DNA of 64,000 nt, from contig NZ_FOIB01000007.1 in NCBI RefSeq assembly GCF_900111765.1, positions 124,001 to 188,000 of the forward strand, given 5' to 3'. The stretch is from Myxococcus fulvus. Lineage in GTDB: Bacteria > Myxococcota > Myxococcia > Myxococcales > Myxococcaceae. The notes below the pieces were generated by a model. It did no database searches. It saw only the letters and a list, made by a program, of their open reading frames with translations, and was not told the origin of the DNA. Positions 8,081-21,585 of this stretch are shown here, one piece after another. The translations under genes were made by a program, and so were the position numbers. How positions within the stretch are numbered: position 1 is the first letter of the stretch; each line of letters starts with the position of its first letter.

Positions 8081-10270
8081 ATGAGCCCCAAGAAGTTCAT
8101 TGCCCACCGAGCCTGGGCCAGCAGCGCCCTCGGCACCCTTCTCCTGACGGGTTGCGCCAGCGCGCCCCAGCCCGCGCCCACCGCCGAGACGCCTCCGGCC
8201 GTCGAGGCCGCGCCCACCGCCGAAGCGCCTCCCGTGGCCGAGGCTCCCGCCGCGGCTCCCGTGGTGGCCGAGGCCCCCGCCGCTCCCGTCGTCGAGGAGG
8301 TCTCCGAGGAGGCCGTGCGCCGGCTGGGCGTGGAGCTGAAGAACCTGGACCGCTCCGTCCGTCCGCAGGACGACTTCTACCAGTTCGTCAACGGCACCTG
8401 GCTGAAGACCACGCCCATCCCCGCGGACCGCGCCCGCTACGGCACGTTCATCGAGCTGGCGGACAAGTCCGAGCTGGCGATGCGCGCCATCATCGAGGAG
8501 GCCGCCGCCGCGAAGGCGCGCCCCGCGGGCTCCACGCCGCAGAAGGTGGGCGACCTCTACAACAGCTTCATGGACACCGAGCGCATCGAGAAGCTGGGCC
8601 TCAAGCCCGTGGCCTCGGAGCTCTCGCGCGTCAAGGCGCTCAAGAGCAAGGCGGGCCTGCCGGAGCTGTACGCGGAGATGCAGCGCAACGGCCTGCAGAC
8701 GCCGTTCGTCATGTACGTGGGCCAGGACCAGAAGCAGGCCACGCGCTACATCGCGCAGGTCAGCCAGAGTGGCCTGGGGCTGCCGGACCGCGACTACTAC
8801 ACGAAGACGGAGCAGCGCTTCGTCGACATCCGCGCCGCGTACCTGACGTACATCGAGAAGCTGCTCACGCTGGCGGGTGAGAAGGACGCGAAGAAGGCGG
8901 CCGAGGACATCTTCGCGCTGGAGGCGAAGCTGGCCGAGAAGAGCTGGGACCGGGTGAAGAACCGGGACCGCGAGGCCACCTACAACCTCAAGACGGTCAA
9001 GGAGCTGGACGCGCTGACGCCCGGCTTCTCGTGGGCGCGCTTCCTGAAGGCCACCGGCGCGCAGAAGACGCCCGGTGTCATCGTCCGTCAGCCCGACTTC
9101 CTCCAGGCGCTGTCGCAGACGGTGGAGGCCACGCCGCTGCCCGTGCTCAAGCAGTACCTGACGTACAAGGTGCTGTCCGGCCGCGCGCCGATGCTGTCGT
9201 CCGCCTTCGAGCAGGCGTCCTTCGAGTTCTACGGCAAGACGCTGCAGGGCCTGCAGGAGAACCGCCCGCGTTGGAAGCGCGCGGTGACGGCGGTGGAGGG
9301 CTCGCTGGGCGAGGCCGTGGGCCAGCTCTACGTGGAGCGGCACTTCTCGCCGGCGTCCAAGCAGCGCATGCAGGAGCTGGTGTCGAACCTGCGCGAGGCG
9401 TTCCGTCAGGGCATCGACGGGCTGGACTGGATGAGCGCCGAGACGAAGGCGCAGGCCCAGGCGAAGCTGTCGAAGTTCAACGTGAAGATCGGCTACCCGG
9501 ACAAGTGGCGTGACTACTCGCGCCTGAAGGTCGTCCCCGGTGAGCTGGTGGCCAACGTGCGCCGCAGCGAGGTGTTCGACCACGCGTACATGGTGAGCAA
9601 GCTGGGCAAGCCCATCGACCGTCAGGAGTGGGGCATGACGCCGCAGACGGTGAATGCCTACTACAGCTCCACGATGAACGAGATCGTCTTCCCGGCCGCG
9701 ATTCTGCAGCCGCCGTTCTTCAACCCGGACGCGGACGACGCGACGAACTACGGCGCCATCGGCGCGGTCATCGGCCACGAGTTCAGCCACGGCTTCGACG
9801 ACCAGGGCAGCCGCTCGGATGGTGATGGCAACCTGCGCAACTGGTGGACGGAGCAGGACCAGGCGGGCTTCAAGCAGCGCACGGCGGTGCTGGTGGAGCA
9901 GTACTCGGGCTTCAGCCCGCTGGAGACCATGAAGGTCAACGGCCAGCTGACGCTGGGTGAGAACATCGGCGACCTGAGCGGGCTCGCGGTGGCGTACAAG
10001 GCCTACACGCTGTCGCTGCAGGGCAAGGAGGCGCCCACCATCGCCGGCTTCACGGGGCCGCAGCGCTTCTTCCTCGGCTGGGGGCAGATCTGGCGCGGGC
10101 TGTACCGCGACGATGCGATGCGCCAGATGCTGCTGACGGACTCCCACTCGCCGCCGCAGTACCGCGTCAACGGCGTGCTGCGGAACATGACGGAGTTCTA
10201 CGAGGCGTTCGGCGTGAAGGAAGGCGACGCCGCGTACCTCGCTCCCGAGAAGCGCGTGAAGATCTGGTAG
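8081..10270 (+). CDS. M13-family (neprilysin-like) zinc metallopeptidase lipoprotein
   Basis: A 729-residue oligopeptidase. The N-terminus has the lipobox LLTGCAS, followed by a Pro/Ala/Glu-rich linker to residue ~70, so it is likely membrane-anchored in the envelope. The neprilysin fold is shown by the substrate-binding NAYYSSTMNEIVFPA, the zinc motif HEFSH at 566-570, the third zinc ligand in ENIGDLSG (E627, with D631), and the C-terminal PPQYRVNGVLRNMTEFYEAF. All catalytic residues are present. I chose ATG 8081, with GGAG 4 bases upstream, because it gives a clean lipoprotein signal; the in-frame 7988 adds an implausible extension. Related enzymes trim small peptides. Confidence 0.95.
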   Translation: MSPKKFIAHRAWASSALGTLLLTGCASAPQPAPTAETPPAVEAAPTAEAPPVAEAPAAAPVVAEAPAAPVVEEVSEEAVRRLGVELKNLDRSVRPQDDFYQFVNGTWLKTTPIPADRARYGTFIELADKSELAMRAIIEEAAAAKARPAGSTPQKVGDLYNSFMDTERIEKLGLKPVASELSRVKALKSKAGLPELYAEMQRNGLQTPFVMYVGQDQKQATRYIAQVSQSGLGLPDRDYYTKTEQRFVDIRAAYLTYIEKLLTLAGEKDAKKAAEDIFALEAKLAEKSWDRVKNRDREATYNLKTVKELDALTPGFSWARFLKATGAQKTPGVIVRQPDFLQALSQTVEATPLPVLKQYLTYKVLSGRAPMLSSAFEQASFEFYGKTLQGLQENRPRWKRAVTAVEGSLGEAVGQLYVERHFSPASKQRMQELVSNLREAFRQGIDGLDWMSAETKAQAQAKLSKFNVKIGYPDKWRDYSRLKVVPGELVANVRRSEVFDHAYMVSKLGKPIDRQEWGMTPQTVNAYYSSTMNEIVFPAAILQPPFFNPDADDATNYGAIGAVIGHEFSHGFDDQGSRSDGDGNLRNWWTEQDQAGFKQRTAVLVEQYSGFSPLETMKVNGQLTLGENIGDLSGLAVAYKAYTLSLQGKEAPTIAGFTGPQRFFLGWGQIWRGLYRDDAMRQMLLTDSHSPPQYRVNGVLRNMTEFYEAFGVKEGDAAYLAPEKRVKIW

Positions 10271-10278
10271 TGCGCTCC

Positions 10279-10313
10279 CATGCCCCACGGTCCGACCTGG
10301 ACGGTGGGGCGTG
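10279..10313 (+). terminator. Probable hairpin terminator after the M13 gene
   Basis: CATGCCCCAC pairs with GTGGGGCGTG across a 15-base loop that itself contains GTCC/GGAC. It lies 8 bases after the stop codon. No T-tract follows. Confidence 0.45.
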
Positions 10314-10418
10314 GACGTCTGGCCTCCCTGGCCCCTCCCCGGAGGGCCATGGGGGCCGGGTGGACAGGGGCTCGCGGATGTTTAGGCTGGGGAACTCTCG
10401 TCCCCGAGGTCTCGCTGC

Positions 10419-10631
10419 GTGAGCCCCATCCTGCTTCGGCTCGTCTGTGGTCTGTTGTTCTCCGCGCTGGTGTTGGGCGCCGTGGTGCGTCCCCCGGAGA
10501 ACCTCACGCAAGGCCTGGGCATGTTGCTGCCCGCGAGCATGCTGCTGGGCGTGGCCCTCAAGGGCCCCCGGCGCAACCTCATCCCCAAGAAGAAGGCCGC
10601 GCCGGTGTCGCCCTCGCTGCCGGACGTCTGA
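10419..10631 (+). CDS. Small membrane protein, unknown
   Basis: A 70-residue product from GTG 10419. It has two hydrophobic stretches, ILLRLVCGLLFSALVLGAVV and GLGMLLPASMLLGVAL, separated by a short polar turn, then a basic tail (GPRRNLIPKKK). Two membrane passes with the tail in the cytoplasm is the likely topology. I do not recognise the family. A GAGG stands upstream of the GTG. It is convergent with fumarase. Confidence 0.55.
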   Translation: MSPILLRLVCGLLFSALVLGAVVRPPENLTQGLGMLLPASMLLGVALKGPRRNLIPKKKAAPVSPSLPDV

Positions 10632-10664
10632 CGTCGAAGCCGCCAGACGCCGGCGCGATGTGAC

Positions 10665-12299
<1,635 letters not shown>

Positions 12300-12350
12300 C
12301 TCACGGCCTTTTCGAGGAGTCTCCGGCGCCGAGGAGTAGCCCCCCGTGGC

Positions 12351-12524
12351 TCAGTCGTCCAGGGGTTCGAAGGAGGACTTCGGAGACATGCAATCCGGGC
12401 ACATCCAGTCGTCCGGGAGGTCTTCGAAGGCCGTCCCCGGGGGGATGCCGGTGTCGGGGTCGCCCAGAGCGGGGTCATAGATGTGCTCGCACGTGGTGCA
12501 GCGGTAGCGCCTGGCCTTGGACAT
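12351..12524 (-). CDS. Rubredoxin
   Basis: A 57-residue electron carrier too short for most gene-length cut-offs. The protein has the two iron-binding CxxC knuckles: YRCTTCEHIYDP (C9, C12) and WMCPDCMSPKSSF (C42, C45). Between them are the conserved aromatic/Pro-Gly residues (GIPPGTAFEDLPDDW). It ends at TGA 12351 and starts at ATG 12524; no clear ribosome-binding site was seen. Rubredoxins pass single electrons to oxygenases or to oxygen- and peroxide-detoxifying enzymes. Sitting just ahead of an oxygen-sensitive [4Fe-4S] fumarase, it may belong to redox protection or upkeep, which is inference. Confidence 0.93.
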   Translation of the reverse strand: MSKARRYRCTTCEHIYDPALGDPDTGIPPGTAFEDLPDDWMCPDCMSPKSSFEPLDD

Positions 12525-12622
12525 GGAGTGAGGATAGCGCGGCCCGGGAGGGGAGGGGGCCCGACGGTCGTCTGGTGGTCAGCTTGCCCGGCTGACAACT
12601 CGCGGAGGGCCCAGGTTGTGCG

Positions 12623-13990
12623 ATGCTGTGGACCCCCGTGGCTTCCTCTTCCGTTCAAGCACTGTGGCTCGGCATCCTGGCTCTCGCGAGCGCCACGGCG
12701 CGCGCGGCCGAGCCCTCCTCCGTCGAGCAGCGCGCCCGCGAAGACCTGGACCGTCAGCTCCAGGCGCTGGTCAAGACGCCTCCGCCTGAAATCGTCATCA
12801 CCTACGAGGGCCTCCCCGGCGCCGGCGGCGCGCGGGCCTACAAGCTCCTCGAGGTGGACTTCATCCTCAATGGCCAGCCGCTGGCGGTCCCCGGGCTGGA
12901 CGTCCTCAGCGGCCCCGGCGCCCACCGGCTCGCGGCGCTCAAGGTGGACGAGGGCTCGTACACGCTGGTGTCGCGCGTCACCTACACCAACAACGACACG
13001 TGGAACCTCTTCAGCGAGGAGAGCGGCTTCCTCTGGAAGATGACGGCGTCCGTCACGTTCCAGGCGCAGAAGGGCCTGCGCATGAAGGTGCGGGTGCTCC
13101 CCGGCATCAATCCCACCGCGCCGGACCCCCGCCTCAAGCTGAAGCTCAACCACGACGTGTCGGCGGAGATGACAGCGCAGCTCGCGGACGCCTCGCTGGT
13201 CGAGGACGCGGGCACACCCGCCGTGGTGGTGCGGGCGCCGGTGACGCTGCCCCTGCCGCCTCCGCCGGTGACGCCGCCGCCCACGACGCAGCCGCTCGCG
13301 ATGGCGCCGCCCCCCGTGGCGACGCCTCGGGAGACGCCGGAGCTGGGGCCGGTGGCGCCGGGCAAGCTGCTGTTGAAGGTGCTGTCGGGCAAGAAGCCCG
13401 TGGCGGCCACGGCGTATGTCCGGGGCAAGGGCGCGCCGCAGCAGGTCATCCTGGAGAAGAGCGCGAAGAAGCCCGTGCCGGTGATGCTGCCTCCGGGCGA
13501 GTACACCGTGGACGTGCTCTCCAAGGGCTTCCTGGCCCAGACGCGTCAGGTGAAGGTGACCCGCGAGCGCGAGGCCACGGTGTCCTTCACGCTGGCGAAG
13601 GCGCCGGCGAAGAAGACGGCTCAGGCCAGCGTGAAGAACGAGCGGGTGGAGCTGCCCAAGCCGCCGCGCTTCGCGGAGAAGCAGGCCGCGCCGCGCAAGG
13701 GGTCCACGGGCGACATCGCGCTGCTGGTGGACATGCTGGTGCGGGACGAGTCGCTGAAGCTGCGGCTGGAGGGGCACACGGACAACCGCGAGGCGCCCGC
13801 GACGGCCCGGCAGGCGCTCTCCGAGGCGCGTGCGAAGGCCCTGGCGGACGCGCTGGTGCGCGAGGGGCTGAATCCCACGCGCATCGAGACCGCGGGCCTG
13901 GGCGACACCCGCCCCAAGGCCCCCAACCTGATTCCGCGCGGCCGTGAGCTGAACCGCCGCGTGGACATCGTGCTGGTGCGCGGCAAGTAG
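12623..13990 (+). CDS. OmpA-domain envelope protein
   Basis: A 455-residue secreted protein with signal peptide (LGILALASATARA). Residues ~50-160 form a beta-rich domain (PEIVITYEGLPGAGGARAY...). A Pro-rich linker follows at ~205-235, then a PEGA/carboxypeptidase-regulatory-like beta domain (~245-330: KLLLKVLSGKKPVAAT, PPGEYTVDVLSKGFL). The C-terminal peptidoglycan-binding OmpA domain occupies ~365-455, with LEGHTDNR, SEARAKALADALV, GLGDTRP and the final NRRVDIVLV. It probably attaches an outer-membrane or periplasmic complex to peptidoglycan. It is divergent from rubredoxin; the product of the N-terminal domain's job is unknown. Confidence 0.8.
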   Translation: MLWTPVASSSVQALWLGILALASATARAAEPSSVEQRAREDLDRQLQALVKTPPPEIVITYEGLPGAGGARAYKLLEVDFILNGQPLAVPGLDVLSGPGAHRLAALKVDEGSYTLVSRVTYTNNDTWNLFSEESGFLWKMTASVTFQAQKGLRMKVRVLPGINPTAPDPRLKLKLNHDVSAEMTAQLADASLVEDAGTPAVVVRAPVTLPLPPPPVTPPPTTQPLAMAPPPVATPRETPELGPVAPGKLLLKVLSGKKPVAATAYVRGKGAPQQVILEKSAKKPVPVMLPPGEYTVDVLSKGFLAQTRQVKVTREREATVSFTLAKAPAKKTAQASVKNERVELPKPPRFAEKQAAPRKGSTGDIALLVDMLVRDESLKLRLEGHTDNREAPATARQALSEARAKALADALVREGLNPTRIETAGLGDTRPKAPNLIPRGRELNRRVDIVLVRGK

Positions 13991-14047
13991 CGCGAGGCGC
14001 GCCCGCGTGCCGGGATGGGCTAGTGTCTCCCTCGAAGGGGGGAGTCC

Positions 14048-14815
14048 ATGCGTGCCATCTGCTTCACGGGAGTGCTGCTGTTAGGCGGTGCGGTCCTCGT
14101 CACGTCGTGCGCTGGAGTCGAGCCGGAGGAGGCCGCGACAGTCTCCCATCAGGGGCTCGCGGCGTACCAGGAGCCCGACTCGGAGGTGTACGTCGTCGAG
14201 GGCGACCTGGCCTTCGATGGCGCGTCGGCGCTCCGGGCGTACCTGGAGCGTTCGGATACGCCGGGCCTCGTGGTGGGCTGTCCCGAGGGTGTCATCGTCA
14301 AGTGGACGCCCTCCGAGGCGCGCGACCTGCGCTACTGCGTCAGCACCGCGTTCGGTTCGAGGCACGCGGCGGTGGTGAGCGCGATGAACCAGGCGGCGGC
14401 CTCGTGGGAGGCGGTGGCCAACGTGGACTTCATCCACGCGTCCAGCTTCGACGGTGCGTGCTCGGCGTCGCAGACGGGCGTCATCTTCGATGTCCGCCCC
14501 GTCAACGGGGCGAGCTACTACGCGCGGGCCTTCTTCCCGAACGCGGCTCGCTCAGCGCGCAATCTCCTCATCGACAGCACGGCCTTCGGCAGCATCGCGC
14601 CGTACACGCTGGCGGGCCTGTTGCGGCACGAGCTGGGACACGTGCTGGGCTTCCTGCACGAGCCGAGCGCCACGTGTCCGGCGCCGTCCAACACGTGCCC
14701 GCTGACGGACCCGGACCCGGCGTCGGTGATGCACTATCCCGGGTGCGGACGCACAGTGGGCGACCTGGTGCTGAGCCGATTGGATGCTCAGGCCGCAGGC
14801 TTCCTTTATCCGTAG
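14048..14815 (+). CDS. Lipoprotein metzincin protease (M57/matrixin-like)
   Basis: A 255-residue protease. Lipobox VTSC places the modified Cys at 21. The zinc site is the extended metzincin motif HELGHVLGFLH (H194, E195, H198, H204), followed by the Met-turn in ASVMHYPGC. Upstream strands (VIVKWTPSEARDLRYCVS, VDFIHASSFDGACS) fit the predicted 'dual-action HEIGH' peptidases common in myxobacteria. Several Cys pairs suggest disulfides outside the cytoplasm. It is likely an envelope-anchored endopeptidase, perhaps used in predation; that role is inference. Confidence 0.85.
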   Translation: MRAICFTGVLLLGGAVLVTSCAGVEPEEAATVSHQGLAAYQEPDSEVYVVEGDLAFDGASALRAYLERSDTPGLVVGCPEGVIVKWTPSEARDLRYCVSTAFGSRHAAVVSAMNQAAASWEAVANVDFIHASSFDGACSASQTGVIFDVRPVNGASYYARAFFPNAARSARNLLIDSTAFGSIAPYTLAGLLRHELGHVLGFLHEPSATCPAPSNTCPLTDPDPASVMHYPGCGRTVGDLVLSRLDAQAAGFLYP

Positions 14816-14895
14816 GCGTCGTCGTGTCTCGCTTCGCGGCGGGGGGGCGAGGCGCGATGCGGGAGGCCGCGCGTGCGGCGGGAGGGGCGGCGACG

Positions 14896-15657
14896 TCATC
14901 GCCCCGCGGCGCGAGGCTTGGAGGCGGGCGTCACGCGGTACTCGCCCGTCTTCGCGTCGATGCTCGTGCGTGGCACCTGACGGCTCTCCTCGAAGGATGT
15001 GTACGCGGGCGCGAGGCTCCGCCAGAGGGCGATGAGCTTCGCGTCCGTCCCCGCCTGGCCCTCCAGCGCCGTCATCCCCGCCGCGTCGAGCCTTCGCGGG
15101 AAGATGTGGATGATCGGGTCCTTCTTCGTGTGCGCGCGCGTGTCGAGGGCCATCAGGTACAGCTCCTCGATGGGGCCGTCCTCGATGGCGATGCACCCGA
15201 TGCTCACGCAGTCCCCATGCACGTAGATGTCACCGCCGAGCGAGACCCCGGGCGTCTTGTGGTGCTTGTCCGCCGCGTTCGGATAGCTGACCCGCATGGA
15301 CAGGTGGTAGCTGCTCACCGGATTGAAGAGGTCGATGCTGTAGAAGCCCTCGGGGACCTGCAGGTCTCCCTGCCTCCGCTTGGGCCCGAGCTCTCCGGAC
15401 GCGGCGCAGAAGGGATAGGTCCGCACCTTCACCAGGGGCCCGTCCTTCGGACCCGCCCAGACCTCCAGCTCGCGCTCGTGCTTGAAGGCCCGCACGTAGA
15501 GCTGCTCGGTGGGCCACGGGGTCTTCGCCGCGGCGAAGAGGGCCGTGACGTCCTTCATGCGGCCCTGGCGCGCCGTGGCGACGCGGTCCTTGGCCTGCGC
15601 GCCTGGCGCGACGAGGACGCCCAGGAGGCTGACGATTCGGAAGAGGGAGGGGCTCAT
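14896..15657 (-). CDS. L,D-transpeptidase-family protein (YkuD fold, YafK-like)
   Basis: 253 residues with a signal peptide (LLGVLVAPGAQA). The catalytic motif HGDCVSIGC gives H147 and nucleophile C155; the surrounding GGDIYVHG and the GFYSIDLFNPVSSYHLSMRVSYPNA segments are typical of the YafK/DpaA branch. Enzymes of this branch act at meso-diaminopimelate in peptidoglycan; E. coli YafK releases Braun lipoprotein, while others make 3-3 cross-links. Which applies here cannot be told. It is convergent with the protease gene at 14048 and separate from the DUF2071 operon upstream (46-base gap). Confidence 0.85.
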   Translation of the reverse strand: MSPSLFRIVSLLGVLVAPGAQAKDRVATARQGRMKDVTALFAAAKTPWPTEQLYVRAFKHERELEVWAGPKDGPLVKVRTYPFCAASGELGPKRRQGDLQVPEGFYSIDLFNPVSSYHLSMRVSYPNAADKHHKTPGVSLGGDIYVHGDCVSIGCIAIEDGPIEELYLMALDTRAHTKKDPIIHIFPRRLDAAGMTALEGQAGTDAKLIALWRSLAPAYTSFEESRQVPRTSIDAKTGEYRVTPASKPRAAGR

Positions 15658-15703
15658 CGCGGCTTGGACACCGCGTGCCCCCGCATCGTTCCCGCGCTTT
15701 CCG

Positions 15704-16720
15704 TCATGGCGCGTGACGCTCCCGGCGCAAGGGACGCCAGCGGTACGCGCACTCGGTCAGATGGAGCACCGAGTCCAGCCGCGCGCCCGGGGCGAGCGGA
15801 CCGTCCTCGAAGTACTCGCAGTACAGCTCCACGGGCGTGCAGAAGCGCGCGTTCCACGGGGCACGGTCGATGGTGAGCACGTAGACGAAGTCGCCGGAGA
15901 CACCGAGCGCGTCGTAGCACTCGACCAGGGGCTCGTGCAGGTCCTCCAGTCCCGTCCACACGCTGCCGACGGGAGGCTCGCTCCGGGGGCGTGTGTCGAA
16001 CACCGCCACCAGCCGCCCACCTGCGAAGCGCGCCTCCGGGTCCACCGCCAGGGTGAGCAGGTCGCCCTCGCGGGCCATCACCATCTGGGCTTCGCCGAAC
16101 TCGTGGAAGCGGAACTCGTCCAGCGTGTTGCCCACCCGGCGCATCACCGGGTCGTTCGTCTCGCTGCGCACGAAGTAGCCGCCGCGCCGCCACTCGCCTC
16201 GCGCGTTGCGGTAGCGCACCGCGGCCCGGTAGCTCACCTGGTAGAAGCACACGCCGAGCAGCGCAGACACCCCCTGGGGGCGCATGTCGCGCAGCGAGGA
16301 CATCAGCACCTGCACCCACGCTGTGCCTCGGTGCAGCTCGGGCACCAGGGGCGCCGGAAGGATGCGCGCGAGTCGCTCCGGGTCCACGGCGTAGTTGAGC
16401 GACACCGCCTCCACCCAGTGCGTCTGCACCTGCGTGAGCCAGGGCACCGAGGGACACTCCTCCATGTCGGAGGAGCTGGGGCTCGGGTCCTGACTGGCGG
16501 CGAGCAGGCTCTCGGCATGTCGGAGCGCCTCATGCCCGGAGGGCGTCGGTGTCCAGCGGCGTCGCTCCTGGCGAACGAGCCCGGCGCCCGAGAGGGCCCG
16601 CAGCGCGGAGCCTGGATCCTCCACCCCCGCGAGCGACAGGCGCGCATGGAGCTCCTGCTCGTCCAGCCCCCAGGGTTCGGTCGCGAGGGCCACCAGCGCG
16701 GCGAGCGACTCCGGCTTCAT
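15704..16720 (-). CDS. DUF2071 protein with N-terminal winged-helix-like region
   Basis: 338 residues, last gene of the sigma factor operon. Residues 1-75 resemble a small helix-turn-helix or winged helix (ALVALATEPWGLDEQELHARLSLAG, ALRALSGAGLVRQERRRWTPT). Residues ~100-330 carry DUF2071 / acetoacetate-decarboxylase-like features (VEAVSLNYAVDPERLARILPAP, MSSLRDMRPQGV, VSYRAAVRYRN, YFVRSETND). The enzymatic role of DUF2071 is not established. Its ATG overlaps the TGA of the upstream membrane protein (ATGA, 16717-16720), so translation is probably coupled. Confidence 0.8.
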   Translation of the reverse strand: MKPESLAALVALATEPWGLDEQELHARLSLAGVEDPGSALRALSGAGLVRQERRRWTPTPSGHEALRHAESLLAASQDPSPSSSDMEECPSVPWLTQVQTHWVEAVSLNYAVDPERLARILPAPLVPELHRGTAWVQVLMSSLRDMRPQGVSALLGVCFYQVSYRAAVRYRNARGEWRRGGYFVRSETNDPVMRRVGNTLDEFRFHEFGEAQMVMAREGDLLTLAVDPEARFAGGRLVAVFDTRPRSEPPVGSVWTGLEDLHEPLVECYDALGVSGDFVYVLTIDRAPWNARFCTPVELYCEYFEDGPLAPGARLDSVLHLTECAYRWRPLRRERHAP

Positions 16721-17327
16721 ACCAGCCGTGCCTCGGGGCGCTGAGACGCGAGCCTGCGCAGGCGGGCCCGGTGCAGCGCGAGTCCTCCTCCGCACTGCAC
16801 CACGAGCCACAGCCCCGCCAGCAGGCTGTAGGCGTGGTCCGGCAGGCGGGTCATCACCAGCGACATGACGGCGAAGAAGGCGGCCACCGCGAACCAGACG
16901 CGGCCCATCAGCGCGCCCATCATCGAGAAGGCCGTGGCGAACAACACGCAGGACATGGCGGGCATGAACAGCCGGTCCAGACCGAGCAGCCAGTTGCAGA
17001 GCGCCACCAGCACCATGCCGCCCACGAAGGTGCTCCAGATGGCCCAGATCTGCCGCTCGATGAACGAGCGCGCGCCCGCCGTCTGCCCGCGCTTGAGCAG
17101 GAAGATGGTGACGATGTTGAAGCCGAGCACCAGCGCCCAGAGCATCACGTAGGCCTCCGGCGTGCGGTGGCCTCCGGTCCACAGCCACTGCGTGCCGGCG
17201 AAGCCCGCGGCGTTGGTGAAGCCATGGAGCATCCAGATGACGCCCCAGTTCTGGAGGGCCGAATCATCACGTGCCTGGGAGACGACCCGGCGGATGAGCT
17301 CGAGGGCCTGGTTCGCTTCGTCGCGGT

Positions 17328-17331
<4 letters not shown>
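16717..17331 (-). CDS. Multi-pass membrane protein, unknown
   Basis: 204 residues. A short amphipathic N-terminus (MNRDEANQALELIRRVVSQAR) is followed by about five hydrophobic segments, including YVMLWALVLGFNIVTIFLL, WSTFVGGMVLVALCNWLLG, VWFAVAAFFAVMSLVM and YSLLAGLWLVVQCGGGLAL, then a basic C-terminus. I do not recognise the family. It overlaps the kinase gene upstream and the DUF2071 gene downstream by 4 bases each, so it is a fixed member of this operon and may be the membrane partner or output of the sigma/kinase pair (inference). Confidence 0.75.
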
Positions 17332-20470
<3,139 letters not shown>

Positions 20471-20474
<4 letters not shown>

Positions 20475-21346
20475 CCTTCGTCGAGCAGCGAGGACAGGCT
20501 CACCGCGAGGCTCGCGTCCATCACCCGCAGGAGGCTGTCGAGCTGCGCCGTGTCCAGCGTCAGCCGCCGGGAGAGCCCTTCGCGAGTGCCTTCGAGCAGC
20601 GCCTGCCGGGCCCGCGCCAACCACCGCGAGACGGTGGAGGCGTGCACCTGATGCAGCGTCCCGAGCGACTCCACGCCCAGGCCCTGCACCAGGCTCAGCC
20701 GCAGCAGGTTCCTGTCGCGAGGCGACAACAGGGCGAGCGCCTCCGCGAACGCGGCGCGGAAGGCGGGCCGGTAGCGCTGCTGGATGAGCGCGAGCTCGGG
20801 GTCCGCGCCGTGCAGATCGGAGACGAGGGGCGCATCGTCCAGGGACGTGGTGCGGACAGGCGCGCGCTTGAGGGACAGCGCCATGCCCACGGCGATGGCC
20901 TCCACCCAGCGGCGCAGCGCGCCTCGTCCCTCGTACTCGGCCAGCCGAGGCCCCTGCCGCGTGCTGCCCACGAGCAGGCGCATCCGCGTGAGCTGGAGCA
21001 CCTCGTCCGCGAACGCCTCCGAGCGGTCCACGCGTCGGAGGGCGCGGGTGACGGGCTGGAGGATGGCGCGCTGGAGGGCCTCGAGCGCGGGACGCTCTCC
21101 CTCCAGACAGGCGCGGGCGAGGTAGAGGTCCTCGACCCTCAACGCGTCCAGTCCTTCGGCCAGCGTCAGTCGGGGAGGGATGCGCTCGCCGAGGTGCCTC
21201 GCGAAGACGTCGCCGGACAATGCAATCTCCGGCCACGCCTCACGGCAGCGGACCATGGCTTCCCCCAATCGCCGGGCCAGGGCTTGTGACTCGTCTGGCC
21301 CACACGGACGCAAGGCGCCCGCGAGAAACGACAGCACGAGCTCCAT
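20471..21346 (-). CDS. Myxococcales-type sigma-70 family (ECF-like) sigma factor
   Basis: 291 residues. Region 2-like sequence lies around DEVLQLTRMRLLVGSTRQGPR and EYEGRGALRRWVEAIAV; region 4 is in the C-terminal part (SPRDRNLLRLSLVQGLGVESLG, with the helix-turn-helix LHQVHASTVSRWLARARQALL). A ~60-residue N-terminal extension precedes region 2, as in the lineage-restricted sigma family usually encoded next to Ser/Thr kinases. The stop overlaps the kinase start (ATGA at 20471-20474). It is the first gene of the four-gene operon. The target promoter is unknown. Confidence 0.85.
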
Positions 21347-21585
21347 CGTGCCCGGGAGTCTAGCGAAGCTGTTCGCGCGCGCGAAGAGGGCCTGCTCCCG
21401 TCCACTCGGACCTCCAACCGACTCGCCGCGTCGGCTCGGGAATCCCGACCGCGGGGTGGGGAAGTGCTCGCGGGAATGAGCGCGCGGCGTACCGGTGTGC
21501 AGGAGGGACGGCGAGCGCAGCGGGCTCGTATGGGACCCTCATGCGATGGTGGGTGATTCCCGCCCGTGTTACCTGCCCGCCTCTC

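Noticed and set aside
7880..10288. 802-codon open frame opposite the M13 peptidase gene, and similar long frames opposite 4687-7665, 21745-25602 and 57012-59738
   Set aside because: They are opposite-strand shadows produced by high third-position GC; they are rich in Arg/Ala/His/Gly, lack any family motif and overlap genes with complete catalytic sites.
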